Assembly (NCBI GenBank): GCA_965153355.1 | Contig: OZ231127.1 | Span: 72,354,001 to 72,418,000 of the forward strand | Origin: Flaccisagitta enflata | Taxonomy: Eukaryota; Chaetognatha; Sagittoidea; Aphragmophora | DNA: 64,000 nucleotides | Direction: 5' to 3' | Shown here: one piece after another, positions 12,471 to 25,689 of the stretch | Position numbering within the stretch: position 1 is the first letter of the stretch | Layout of the letters: each line of letters begins with the position of its first letter | The notes under the pieces: model-generated | Seen by the model: the letters and a program-made list of their open reading frames with translations, nothing else | Told to the model about the DNA's origin: nothing | Databases searched by the model: none | Made by a program: the position numbers and the translations under genes

Positions 12471-12640
12471 TACAGGACTTCGTCCCCTTCAAGGCCGCTG
12501 CCCTGCTCCCCCTCAACTTAAATCACAAACTACTCAAGCAGGGCACAGGTACCGTTGACCACTTACTGCCTTTGGGCTGCTATTCTCTTATATTGGGCAG
12601 TGGCCCTGAAGGGAACGAAGTCCCGCAGAACACAGGGGAC
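12471..12640. repeat. Family C hairpin linker module 2 and start of a third element
   Basis: TACAGGACTTCGTCCCCTTC pairs with GAAGGGAACGAAGTCCCGCA, and GCAGGGC/GCCCTGC words repeat inside. It is followed by AACACAGGGGACTTTCG, which looks like another left arm, but it runs into a TTC tract and I find no right arm. Confidence 0.7.
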
Positions 12641-12649
12641 TTTCGTTTG

Positions 12650-12752
12650 TTCTTCTTCTTCTTCTTCTTCTTCTTCTTCTTCTTCTTTTTCTTTTTCTTT
12701 TTCTTTTTCTTTTTCTTTTTCTTCTTCTTCTTCTTCTTCTTCTTCTTCTTCT

Positions 12753-12786
<34 letters not shown>
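12650..12786. repeat. (TTC)n / (TTTTTC)n tract
   Basis: Uninterrupted pyrimidine triplets and hexamers. As at 11148, a family C element abuts a TTC tract. Confidence 0.95.
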
Positions 12787-12788
<2 letters not shown>

Positions 12789-13350
12789 ACGGGAGTAGGC
12801 AAAGATATTCCAACGGCAGTTCTGAAGGAATAATCGTGAGCATTTTACAAGGAAACTTTTTCACGCCATTTTTTCCCATTTTTCTCCTATTTATTCATCA
12901 AGAGGGAAGAAAACGCGTTCATCGTGGCAACGTCAATCCTCTGGCGCAGCGTTATGTGCTGGCAACATGCTTATGTGGCGTAATAGTGTGCGGGAGCAAT
13001 GTTTTTGAGGTGTAATTCAATAGGCGGACATGATTGCGTGCAATGGCACTACAGGTGAACACAGAACGCTTCTACAGATGGCGTATTACAATGAGCGTGG
13101 TACAGTCCATCCGTGGCGTGGTGCTACATGTACTGTGAATGTGCAATACATTTTTGACAAGCTGTGGTGAAGACGCACAGTCTTTTCAAAGCATGGCGAT
13201 GTGTGCACATTTTTAGCATTCATGAAGTGGTAACGGCACAATTAAAATGGTGCTCAGCACTGAGTGGGTAATCAGCGATTACTACTCAGTAATCACATAC
13301 GATGCAAAGAACACACGTACACAATCTTCATTGATTTGTGGGAATTAAGG
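12787..13350. other. Non-coding stretch
   Basis: GTGGCGTAAT-like words recur loosely at 12960-13110. No gene recognised. Confidence 0.4.
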
Positions 13351-13418
13351 TCAAGTAGGACAACATATAGGTCAAGTAGGACAACACATAGGTCAAGTAG
13401 GACAACACATAGGGTTCT
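13351..13418. repeat. 22-bp tandem repeat, 3 units
   Basis: Units AGGTCAAGTAGGACAACACA plus TA, three in a row with one substitution. Confidence 0.9.
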
Positions 13419-13959
13419 TCTCACAATCACGTTGACCAATCAACGAAAAAACGGACAGACAGACTGACGGTCGGACATAACGCAGATTCCCTTGTGAATG
13501 ATTACTCTGTACTTTAACGTCTTTTGTATGCGATATCCTTATTTTGTGATTAAACAATGGAAAAAAAGACCGAAGGAACAACGGACGGAATGACGGACGG
13601 ACAGACCTATAGTTGGGCTGACAGAGTGATAGACATGTTTGGACGTGTTGTGGCGAATATGAAGACATGAAAAAAGATTTGAGTGTGCGCGTGACTGGCT
13701 CTAATCCCCAGCAACAAGACGATGAATTTTTTCCCTTTTCTTTCCTTTCTTCTAGATGACCTTTTCTAGCCACAGATGAGCAAAAACATGAATAATTACG
13801 TGTTTAAAAAATGGAAAACGCCGAAAAAGTGATATTTGGGCCGATTTCACACTGGATAGAATTGTAGGTAAAACGTAACGTGCTAGCTCAGTGTTCTGAT
13901 AAGTATGCACACATGGAGTTAGACTTGTACACTTGATCTTGATCGATGGTTCATGATTA

Positions 13960-15841
13960 CAGGCCTTTTTTTAGAGCGAGCCCGCGAGCCCGAGGCTCTC
14001 TATTTTGCAGTTGGGCTCTCACTTTTTGCTGGCTCTGAGCCCGGCAGGCTCTCTGTGTTTTGGTGAGACCTGTTAGTGGATTTGAACACTATTGTAGAAT
14101 TTCAAAAGCGCCCACTATGGCCAAAAAAAAAAAAAAGGAAAAACAAAAAAGAAAAAAAAACGAGCAAAATGTTGTTATTGTTATACATTTTAGCAAAGAG
14201 AAAATTCTGGCAAAATCCATGGTCATAGCTCAATGAAATGCTCTGTGAAAGCTCTTTCAAATAGGACCTTGTTGGTTGTCCTATCTCCATTTATTTCGAA
14301 ATGGCATTAGAAGGAAGACAGGTGGTCAAACATTGGAAAATTCATTACAGTCTACAGGATTCTTTTTAAAGTATAAGAATTGAATGTGACAATTTGTTCT
14401 TGGTGCCGGCCATTCTTAAGAAAATTTTAAGCTTAAATTAAGAAATTAGCAACATTTTTAGGGCGTTGCTATTTTTCCTCTGCCCAAATATCTGATTTGC
14501 CTGGGCACTGCCCCTGTCCACCCGGAACTTGGGCAACTGTATATCCAGCTTTTTTAAAAATTGTAATGTAATTGAGTCTAATTTAGATAGTTCACATATC
14601 ATGGGTCAATTAAAATGCCGCTGCATCTAAATCGTTGCTAAGACCGGTGAATAATAGAAACAATTCGCTTACTGGCAATTTCGCGCATACTGTCTTCAGA
14701 TTTTCTTAAAGACGCTTGAATATTTTTCTCAACAAACTAAGAGATCGCGTAAACATGCGTAAACCAAATGAAATTTTTTTTCTTTCTTATCAACCATGAC
14801 ACCAACTACAATCTGTTATCTTCTAAAATGATCATGAGGGTTCAGTTATTATGCATGATAGTTCTTTTAAAGTTTTAATGTCGAAAAAGCTACAAGGCCA
14901 GTATCATGAATTATGTCTTTCTTCCACTGGTGTCAATCGATATTTTTTCCCACTGTTCCATAGATAAGTCTTCGTTCCTTCATTGCGAAAATGATCTCTT
15001 GTGCAGTATGACAGAGTGAAAGAGAGATAGAGAGAGCGAGAGCGAGAGAGCAAGAAAGTAAGAAAGCAAGAGAGCGAGAGAGCGTGAGAGCGAGAAAGCG
15101 TGAGAGCAAGAAAATGTGAGAGCGAGAAGCGTGAGAGCAAGAGAGCGTGAGAGCGAGAGAGCGTGAGAGCAAGAGAGTGTGAGAGCAAGAGAGCTAAAAC
15201 AAGAGAGCAAGAGCGAAAGCAAGAGAGCGAGATCGAGAGAGGGCCAGAGAGCGAGAGCGAGAGAGCGCACCACTTTTCCTATCATGTCAAGACTTCCCTA
15301 ATCGAAGTCATTACTAATCATGACATTTCACGCCATTTCTGCTTCTACTACTAGTTAATCCTGTCCCTTCAGTCTTTTTTGTCATTTGTCATGGTCTGCC
15401 GATGGCAGGGACATCGTCCTTTTCATGGAAAAAGATGACGAAAAGGTCCGCTGTGTCATTCTTTCACAACACCAAAGCATTAGATTCGCGTGCGAGCGGG
15501 TTTCACCTCTTTTTTGCTCATTTGAGAAAAAAAAGTTCACAAAAAAATATGATTTTGGCATTGAACGACTTCAGTTTAAGAGTAAATTTCTGGTAACAGT
15601 GAAATATACCTCAACTCTCAAACGTTATTCAAAATGGGGGATGGATGATTTCCTCCTTGTATTTCTGGTTACAGAGATACAAAAGAAAGCCATTGTTTTA
15701 TGCCAGTGCTATGATGTAAGCTCACATGATTAGATATTTGTTTATTTGCTGCCGGGCTCGCTGTTTTTCCGTCGGGCTCAGTAAAATTGTGCAGAGAGAG
15801 CCCGACTGGCTCTGTCAAAAAATTCACTAAAAAAAGGCCTG
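13960..15841. mobile_element. hAT-like non-autonomous element, 1.88 kb
   Basis: CAGGCCTTTTTTTAG at 13960 is matched exactly by CTAAAAAAAGGCCTG ending at 15841. Inside each end are GAGCCCG-rich subterminal repeats (GAGCGAGCCCGCGAGCCCG on the left, GCCGGGCTCG and CGTCGGGCTC on the right). TTCATGA lies beside both ends, but offset by two or three bases on the left, so the target duplication is not clean. CAG-starting ends with subterminal repeats fit hAT. No transposase is recognisable; a 115-codon open frame at 15386-15733 matches nothing I know. Confidence 0.6.
15015..15272. repeat. GAGAGCGTGAGAGCAA minisatellite
   Basis: Irregular alternation of GAGAGCGTGA, GAGAGCAA and GAGAGCGA inside the hAT-like element. 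Confidence 0.85.
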
Positions 15842-15959
15842 TTCATGAAGGTACTACTAGTGAGCGATAAAGTAAGACAACATTTGCTTTAGACGAGGGC
15901 CGTTGAGTAAGAACTGAGAAGCTGATGCAAACAAGGACTGTTTGAACCTAATGTCACTT

Positions 15960-16255
15960 ACTCTTACACTTATCATCAGATGTGGTCGATTGTGTGGCAT
16001 TGATATTTGTCATCTGATGTAGATGGTCACGCTAGAGTCATTTATCGTGGACTCCATGGTGAGACTTGGCTGTATCATCTGACGCAGTGGATGGAATGAG
16101 TGTTTTTTTTTCATCCGATGTGTTTACTCCTAGTCCTAGTCCTACTCCTAGTCCCAGTCCCAGTCCCAGTCCTAGTCCTTACACTTAGACATCTGATGCG
16201 GATGGTTGTATGATGGTCATTCAACATCTGATGAAATCAGAAACCCATTGTACAA
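15960..16255. repeat. Interspersed CATCTGATG words and (CTAGTC)n
   Basis: CATCTGATG or one-base variants recur about seven times, often followed by GATGGT. A CTAGTC/CCAGTC hexamer run lies at about 16129-16186. No gene is seen from 15842 to 16840. Confidence 0.7.
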
Positions 16256-16842
16256 TTCTTTACATTTTGCCTCAGAAGCGGAATAATGTGAACTACAGCT
16301 CAAAGTGAGGCGAAGTGTCGAGGGATCCTTTGCAAAAAGTGGTTTCAAAGTAACTTACCACGTTAGCATTATGCAAACAATGGTTAACATAAACATGAGA
16401 GTTGCATAAAACTGAAAGGTGTCAAAACAAAAAACTGCATCGACGTTACTTTATCTTTTGCGTAAAGAGAATGCTAGGTAAGATGAAGGGAGGAGCTTCT
16501 TCTCAGCCCACCTCTTTAGTTTGTGATCGATGCTTTAAAAGTAGCTTTTTGGCAACCTTTTATAAATCATTTCTGCTGTACATGAACGATTAATACGATC
16601 CCATTTTGCTTTTACATGATAGTCCCTTGATAGATATAGTCATTGACACGTAGCAAATTTGCATGTTATAAAGTATTTCAATAACGTTAAAACTATCTTC
16701 TTTCACCACCCTTTTCTGCTCATTGATTTTAGCCAGATGGCGAATATAGCTTTTGCAACACTGCCCCTGTCCACCCGTCGGGTGATCACAGCCATTGGTG
16801 TATTTCTCAGCAACCTCCTCTTCATTTCCTTTAGGATACTTA

Positions 16843-17750
<908 letters not shown>

Positions 17751-18082
17751 AACTACAGCCCGTGGATATGCCGTTATGGCTGACTACAATAGACCATGCT
17801 GAATGTATGCTGCTGATGAATCAACAATGCCCAATAGATTACATACACTTCATAGTTCAACCTTCTATATGGACTGGTGTTGCCATTACGGCCCAAATCA
17901 TTTGTTCAAAGTTGGCCTTTGTTGGATTACATATGAAATGGACTACTTGAAACAAAATATCATCACTACCAAAACAAAAAAAAACAACGAAAAATTCTAA
18001 AATGCCCTTAGGATTAGGTCAATCCTCGGCTATCAGTCTAATGTTACCAAGACAGTTTGTTCTTGTGCAAGTAAATGTATTA
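17751..18082. other. Probable retrotransposon 3' flank, no gene
   Basis: AT-rich; may include the LINE 3' untranslated region. No tail or target duplication could be fixed. Confidence 0.3.
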
Positions 18083-18107
18083 ACTCTCTCTCTCTCTCTC
18101 TCTCTCG

Positions 18108-18181
<74 letters not shown>
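18083..18181. repeat. (TC)n microsatellite
   Basis: TC repeats with two TCGC interruptions. Confidence 0.97.
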
Positions 18182-18183
<2 letters not shown>

Positions 18184-18890
18184 CCATCTCTGTTGTCTCT
18201 TCTGTGTTGGACTACCTCTCTCTGTTTTCTCCTTTCTTTTTCTCCTCATCTTGAAGCAGTAGGAAGAACTGGGGCGTCAAGAAAACTCCTCAGAGATTTC
18301 AGTTTTGGAATCTGGAGAATAACTCAGAGAAAAAAATTGCCAACCAATCAACTATTAGACGGGACATCCGCTGCGTGTGCCTTTGCCTCTGTCTCCTTCT
18401 GTCTGTCTGGGCTGTCCTTCTTTCTTTTTCACCCACCTGCCTGCCTTACGGGTCACCCTATCCTTATGCCACTACCTCTGTCTACAGTAAGAAATGTCAT
18501 TGATTCTGCCTATCAGGATGAGAATTACCTAGTCTTACTTCTCAAAGACCTATCAAATTCTTCAAACTGATATTGTTATGATTATCATTGTCACATCATT
18601 TACCACGTGGCATGGCCATCTGACAAGCTCCTGATAACGGAGCAGTGACAAAAGCCTAAAAAAAAATTTCTGCCTCGAAGCTACCATTGAACCTTTGGTA
18701 GTTGGAGGGGGGGGTGGCAGTCCTGTATGAGAAATTTGTCAAAATTCAAATGGTCATGGAACTAAGCAAATGGTCATAAAACTTGGCAAATCTCATTATT
18801 ATGATAAATCTGAGCAATTGGTAGAATAAAATAAGTTTCTGAGGAATATTACAAGGTTATCACCATCCTGCTTTTTACCTGTCACGAAAA
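18182..18890. other. Non-coding stretch
   Basis: No recognised gene. A poly-G run lies at about 18705-18713. Confidence 0.35.
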
Positions 18891-18990
18891 TATGATGATA
18901 GTTTGGCCAAACCCTCCGAGGGAAAGTTTCATCCAAGAGTCTTTGTCATCAAAAGCGTCAAAACAGCGTCATCAATCTATCTTTTCTAGA
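18891..18990 (+). repeat. Long-range inverted repeat, left arm
   Basis: About 100 bp including AGTTTGGCCAAACCCTCCGA and AAAGCGTCAAAACAGCGTCA. It reappears in reverse complement at about 21051-21150 with roughly one difference in six. The 2.26-kb span between the arms contains (TC)n repeats, a family A copy and unrecognised sequence. Confidence 0.75.
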
Positions 18991-19149
18991 TGGTCTCCGA
19001 CCATGTGCGTTTATCAGTGTGTTGATGACTGTCTGTCTGTGTCAAGTTTTTGTTTCTTTTGCCCTCTCCGCGTGCTCATCTACTGTATATTTCTATCTGT
19101 CGATCTGCCTGTGTGTGGGTTTTTTTCTTTTCTATCCGTCTAGAAGTTT

Positions 19150-19698
<549 letters not shown>

Positions 19699-19762
19699 CC
19701 ATTTACAATTGCGCCTCATCAGTTTCGACTGAACAAAATTTAGTGCTTGTCTTGCGTTTTTT

Positions 19763-19949
19763 AGTCGCGTGCACGCGACTCTACACCCCGCTTTGTCCGT
19801 CCATCCGTTGGTTGGTTGGTCGGTCACACTTTACTTTTTTTATGATTTTTATTTTTGGACCTTACTGCTCCTGCCCAAATGGTCTAGTGATCTCAAATAT
19901 GGCCCCTGACCACCCGCACGCGACTTCGGTAGCCGTGTATCCGGCCTTG
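19763..19949 (+). mobile_element. Family A element, intact
   Basis: A 187-bp copy near consensus. It starts with the 18-bp palindrome AGTCGCGTGCACGCGACT, then CTACACCCCGCTTTGTC, a GTCC/GGTT/GGTC run, TCACACTTTACTTTTTTT, TGCTCCTGCCCAAATGGTCT, CACCCGCACGCGACTTCGG and the tail GTAGCCGTGTATCCGGCCTTG. TTTTTT precedes it and TTTTTG follows. No coding capacity. Confidence 0.9.
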
Positions 19950-20686
19950 TTTTTGTTTATTCTACTACGATCATGACAGACAACTCATAATTTCAATCTG
20001 TCAAAATATACCGGAGCATGTCGGGTTGTGCACACGCGCAACAAATGTTTGTGTAGTAAATGTATGTTGATTAGATTTTTCGATCTGAAGCCAAATAGCC
20101 AGAGGATAAGGTCACAGGATAAGTCAGAATAAAGTCACAATTACCACAAAAGCTGAAAAGGCTAGAGAATCAGCTTGGTGTGAAAAACGGAATATGACAG
20201 ACCTAATCATGAATAACTACCGCAGCTTATCAGAAAATGACAGAAAATCTCAATGCTCGATAATCAGGGAGGATGTTGAGAAATAAGAGAAGACGGTGTG
20301 ATTGGGTAAATGGTGAGATAGAAAGCGGTCAACGACAGGACTGGAGGATTGTTAGGGGTTAATCAAAGTGACTTTGTTGCGCGATGGGGCGTCAGTGAAA
20401 GGTGGGGAACATTGAAAAAAGATGTGGGGTCAATTTTTTTTTTGATGAGTAGAAGATGAGAAATATGGGTGTAATTAGCAAAGACGTGGTTCAGGTAGAG
20501 CTAGGTTTTGGGTCAATATTTAGCAAGGTGTAGGTATCGGGGTGCTTAAAAGAAATATTGGGGTGGGGACTGGTTTGTGGTGTTGGGGTGGAGCTAATCT
20601 TTAGGTCAATGTTGCTCAAAGCGCATTTATGAAAGGCGAGAGATTTATGGAATCGATTTTTCGCTCGAATGTCTCACGCAGATTTA
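19950..20686. other. Non-coding stretch
   Basis: Mixed sequence with loosely repeated GGGGT/GGTGT words at 20340-20600. No gene. Confidence 0.35.
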
Positions 20687-20842
20687 GTTCACACTGCGAA
20701 AAGAGGGAAGAGAGAAGGGGGTGAGTTCACACTGCAAAAAGAGGGAAGAGGGAAGGGGGTGAGTTCATACTGCGAAAAGAAGGAAGAGGGAAGGGGTGAG
20801 TTCACACTGCGAAAAGAGGGAAGAGGGAAGGGGTGAGTTCAC
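20687..20842. repeat. 38-bp minisatellite, 4 units
   Basis: Units start GTTCACACTGCGAAAAGAGG at 20687, 20725, 20763 and 20800, and a fifth start appears at 20837. Confidence 0.95.
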
Positions 20843-21050
20843 TCTTTGTGTCACTTTATCTATATTCTGCATTGATAAGGGGTGCAGTCTTGTGCATGCG
20901 TTTTCTCTTATTTGTAAGGGACATTCGCAGATTCATCAAACCGAGCTTCACAGCTTCCAAGCACCAATGAATAGTTCTTCTTAAAGGGATGTAGGAAATT
21001 TCAAGTGAACGCATTTTGTACTTCATAAACGTCATTCCTAATTGACAGTC

Positions 21051-21150
21051 TAAGAAAGATAGATTGATAACGCTGTTTTGACGCTTTTAATGACAAAAAC
21101 TCTCGGTTGAAACTGTCCCTCGGAGGGTTTGGCCAAACTGTTATTATGAT
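21051..21150 (-). repeat. Long-range inverted repeat, right arm
   Basis: Reverse complement partner of 18891-18990, containing TGACGCTTTTAATGAC and TCGGAGGGTTTGGCCAAACT. Confidence 0.75.
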
Positions 21151-21295
21151 TTTTATGATAAAGTATGACAATGACAATGATATTGACAATGGGAACGCAT
21201 CTTGTCTCTCTAAGGTTGATTTATGATTCAACGATTTTCTTCTCCATCTCAATTTTTGCTTCTCTCGTTTGATTCGTCTGTGTGGAGGATTGAGA

Positions 21296-21571
21296 CGAGG
21301 AAAGACAGGGAAGAGAGGAAAGAGAGGAAAGAGAGGAAAGAGAGGAAAGAGAGGAAAGAGAGGAAAGAGAGGAAGGAGAGGAAGGAGAGAAAAGAGAGAA
21401 AAGAGAGGAAAGAGAAGGAAGAGATAAAAGAGAGGAGAAGAGAGGAAAGAGAGAAAAGAGAGGAAAGAGAAGGAAGAGAGGAAAGAGAGGAGAAGAGAGG
21501 AAAGAGAGAAAAGAGAGGAAAGAGAAGGAGAAGAGGAAAGAGAGGAAGGAATGGAAAGAGAGGAAAGAGAA
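21296..21571. repeat. GGAAAGAGA purine minisatellite
   Basis: About 275 bp of 9-10-bp purine units, ending exactly where a family C module begins. Confidence 0.95.
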
Positions 21572-22075
21572 CTAGTCATCCAAGGATTGCACATGGTCAG
21601 CGGTCCCCGATGCCCTGCTTGGAGTGATCAAATGAAGTAGTAAAGTGCGAGCAGGGCAGCGGCCCAAGGGGCCGATGTCCTGTAGGACACAGGGGTGAAT
21701 TTCAAGACGTCCTGAGGCAGATTTGAAGTTGGGATGGCGGAATTTAGTCTAAAAGAGCAGATTTGAGGTTTGGGGGCAGGCTTGAGGCCTTGAGGACAAA
21801 TTTGAGGCCTGAAGAGTTGATTTGAGGCCTGGAGGGAGGATTTGAGGTCGGGAGGGCTGATTTGAGGTCTGGAGTGCAGATATGAGGTCTGGGGAGCTGA
21901 TTTGAGCTTTCAAGGGCTAAATTGAGGTCTGAAAGGGCTAATTTGAGGGCTCAGAGGGCCAAAATCAGGCCTGAGACTGCAGACTTGAGGCTCCGATGGC
22001 CAAGGGGCGGAAGGACGGACGGAGGGAAGGACGGACGGACATGAGGACGGAAGGACGGCCGCTGCCCAAAAACGA
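21572..22075 (-). mobile_element. Family C element, minus orientation, right arm lost
   Basis: Linker module at 21572-21684 (TCATCCAAGGATTGCACATG, GATGCCCTGC, GCAGGGCAGCGGCCC), then the arm GGACACAGGGGTGAATTTC at 21685-21703, then a degenerate ~19-21-bp array with the core GATTTGAGGCCTGGAGGGC (21717-21990). It ends in GGACGGACGGAGG-type tetranucleotides and GGCCGCTGCCCAAAAACG. The expected inward GAAATTCACCCCTGTGTCC arm is missing. Confidence 0.75.
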
Positions 22076-22133
22076 GAGGAAACAGAGGAAAAAGAGTAAA
22101 GAGAGGAAAAAGAGAAAGTAAAAAAAAAAAACA

Positions 22134-22633
22134 AGTCATCCAAGGATCGCACATGGTCAGCGGTACCCGATGCCCTGCTTGGAGGGATTAGCTGAAGAAG
22201 TGGAGTGAGAGCAGGGCAGCGGCCCCAAAGGGCTGATGTCCTGTAAGACACAGGGGTGAATTTCCATACGTCCTGAGAGGGCATATATGAGGCCTTAGTA
22301 GCATTTTTTCCATGATATTCAATGGGAATTTTGCATTTTTTTCAATTTCTTGACAATTTGCCATGTTATTCAATGGGAATTCTACATTTTTCTCAGTTTT
22401 CATCAATTTTCCATGTTATTCAATGGAAAACAGACATTTCTTTGTTTTTTTTTGTAAACTCTCCATGTTATTCAATGGGTAGTTTGCATTTTGTCAATTT
22501 TTTGTTATTTGATGGGAATTTGAGGCTTGAGAAGTTTCAGGGGGGGGGGACGTACGTACAGACGGACGGACGTATGGAAATTCACCCCTGTGTCCTACAG
22601 GACATCGCCCTTTGGGGCCGCTGCCCAAAAACG
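22134..22633 (-). mobile_element. Family C element, most complete copy
   Basis: The linker module (22134-22245) leads into the arm GACACAGGGGTGAATTTCCA plus TACGTCC (22247-22273), which is perfectly complementary over 27 bp to 22568-22594. Pairing continues outward through CTGTAAG, GATGTCC and GGGCAGCGGCCCCAAAGGG to about 22625, giving an arm of roughly 59 bp. The interior has three or four degenerate units with CCATGTTATTCAATGGGAAT. The element ends GGCCGCTGCCCAAAAACG, as do three other family C copies. Confidence 0.85.
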
Positions 22634-22652
22634 AATCTACATTTATGCAAAA

Positions 22653-22851
22653 CAAGGCCGGATACACGGCTACCGAAGTCGCGTGCGGGTGGGCAGGGGT
22701 CATATTTGAGGTCACCAAACCATTTGGGCAGGAGCAGTGAGGTCAAAGAAATAAAATCATGAAAACAGTAATGTGTGACCAACCTACCAACCGACCGACC
22801 GACCGACCAACCAATGGACAAAGCGGGTTGTAGAGTCGCGTGCACGCGACT
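22653..22851 (-). mobile_element. Family A element, intact
   Basis: Reversed copy: CAAGGCCGGATACACGGCTA, GTCGCGTGCGGGTGGGCAGG, a body, an ACCGACCGACC tetranucleotide run, CAAAGCGGGTTGTAG and the palindrome AGTCGCGTGCACGCGACT at its far end, then AAAAAA. It lies 19 bp from the end of a family C element. Confidence 0.9.
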
Positions 22852-22949
22852 AAAAAAGAGGGTAGAAAATTTTTTTCCTGTGATATTGCTCTCGACTCAT
22901 CCGATTCCTGCAAAGAACTATGAAATTTGAAAAAGAACACTAAAGATGG

Positions 22950-23080
22950 AGGAGTAGAAAATGGAGAGTGTGATGGATTGATGGAAAGATAGAAGGATAG
23001 AAGGATTGATGAATGAAAGGATGAAAGGAATGGAAAGTCAGAAGGATGGAAGGTCGGAAGGATGGAAGAATAAACAGATG
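22950..23080. repeat. GGAT/GGAAGGAT-rich degenerate repeat
   Basis: Loose tandem ATAGAAGGAT and GGATGGAAGG words. No gene. Confidence 0.6.
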
Positions 23081-23479
23081 GAATCAGAGGAACAAGTTTG
23101 CTTCACTAACTCAGACACTTTCTCTTCATCCAGTATTTCATTTTTTACTCTTCTTTTTCTTTTCCTTTCCTTTCATATCTCTATTTCTTTCCCCATCAAT
23201 GACCTTATCCCTGCTCCAGTTCACTCTTGGAAAAAAAGTTATTTTCATCAATTTTCAATTATCAAAAGCCCTCAATAAGATTGCAAGGTGTTTTAACCAT
23301 GTAACCCTTTGAGTGGCGCCACTTTTAAGCTCAAATTTCTATTTTCCACTCAACAACTTTTTTCATCCTGACTACGTTAGGTTTCAAATTGAATCGGCCT
23401 CCTCTGCCGACTCGACTTTCTTCTCCATCCGACAATTAATCAATTTTAGATTTCTAATTGAATCATCACTCAGTCGGCG

Positions 23480-23735
23480 CCGTAGTCGTATTCTTCGTCG
23501 TCGTCGTCGTCGTTATCGTCGTCGTCGTCGTCGTCATCATCTACGTCATCACCGTTCAGACGGCGCCATTCATGTAGGCGTAGTCTTCAAGGGCTTCGGC
23601 GATCTAATAGGCCTCGTTGACGGTGTTTTAGATGGCGTTGTCGTCGGCGCCGTCGTCGTCATTGTGGTTGTTGTTATAGATGTCGTCGTCATCATCATCG
23701 TCTTCATTGTCATCGTCATCGACATCAAAGATACG
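23480..23735. repeat. (CGT)n triplet tracts
   Basis: CGT/CGTC triplets at about 23490-23560 and GTCGTCGTC/ATCATC triplets at about 23640-23735, separated by unique sequence. The open frame across it is Arg- or Val-rich and repeat-driven. Confidence 0.8.
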
Positions 23736-23749
23736 TTGATGCAGAAATA

Positions 23750-25139
<1,390 letters not shown>

Positions 25140-25687
25140 CACAGCCCCCCAGAGCATGACACTAGTTGACCTGAAATTATTGGCACCAGCCTAAGTGGTT
25201 TCATGACCCTGATGGTGCATAAAATACATATCTAAGAAAAATGAAATCTTTTTAAGGGCGCTTTTTAAGATATTCAAAAAGATACTACTATTCGACTACA
25301 TTTTTTGCCATAACTCATTGTGATTAGATTTTTTAAAACATTTGAGTGCAGATTTGATTCAGATAATAATTTCCAGTTTGTTTGATATGTCACACTATAT
25401 ACTTTTGCAAAAGAATTAAAAACTTTTGTTTTGATCATATTTCTAAATAAAACTGTTAAAATAACAAAACTAACTTTTTATTTCTTTTGCAAACGTATAG
25501 AGTGTGACATATCAAACAAATCGGGAGCTACTACATGAGATCAGATCTGTATTTTCCTAAACGCATGTTATTATCGGTTTTTGTGTTTTGGCAGACCCAC
25601 AGCCTGGCAGACCATCAGGGGCCTGAAACCATCCAAGTTGGTGCCGATCATTTCAGGTCAACCAGTGTCGAGCTCTGGGCGGCTGTG
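25140..25687. mobile_element. Fold-back element I, 548 bp
   Basis: CACAGCC at 25140 pairs with GGCTGTG at 25687. The arms continue for about 75 bp with few mismatches (GTTGACCTGAAATTATTGGC against GCCGATCATTTCAGGTCAAC; CCTGATGGT against ACCATCAGG). A central hairpin pairs TTTGTTTGATATGTCACACT (near 25379) with AGTGTGACATATCAAACAAA (near 25500). No coding capacity and no clear target duplication. Confidence 0.75.
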
Positions 25688-25689
25688 AT

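Noticed and set aside
15386-15733. 115-codon open frame as a gene
   Set aside because: No recognisable family, a competing overlapping frame from 15402, and a position inside a non-autonomous element. Noted only within that element.
19763-19949. Family A as a tRNA-derived SINE
   Set aside because: I see no A and B box pair. The inverted A-rich end could mimic a SINE tail, but the empty site and inverted words fit a structure-defined element better.
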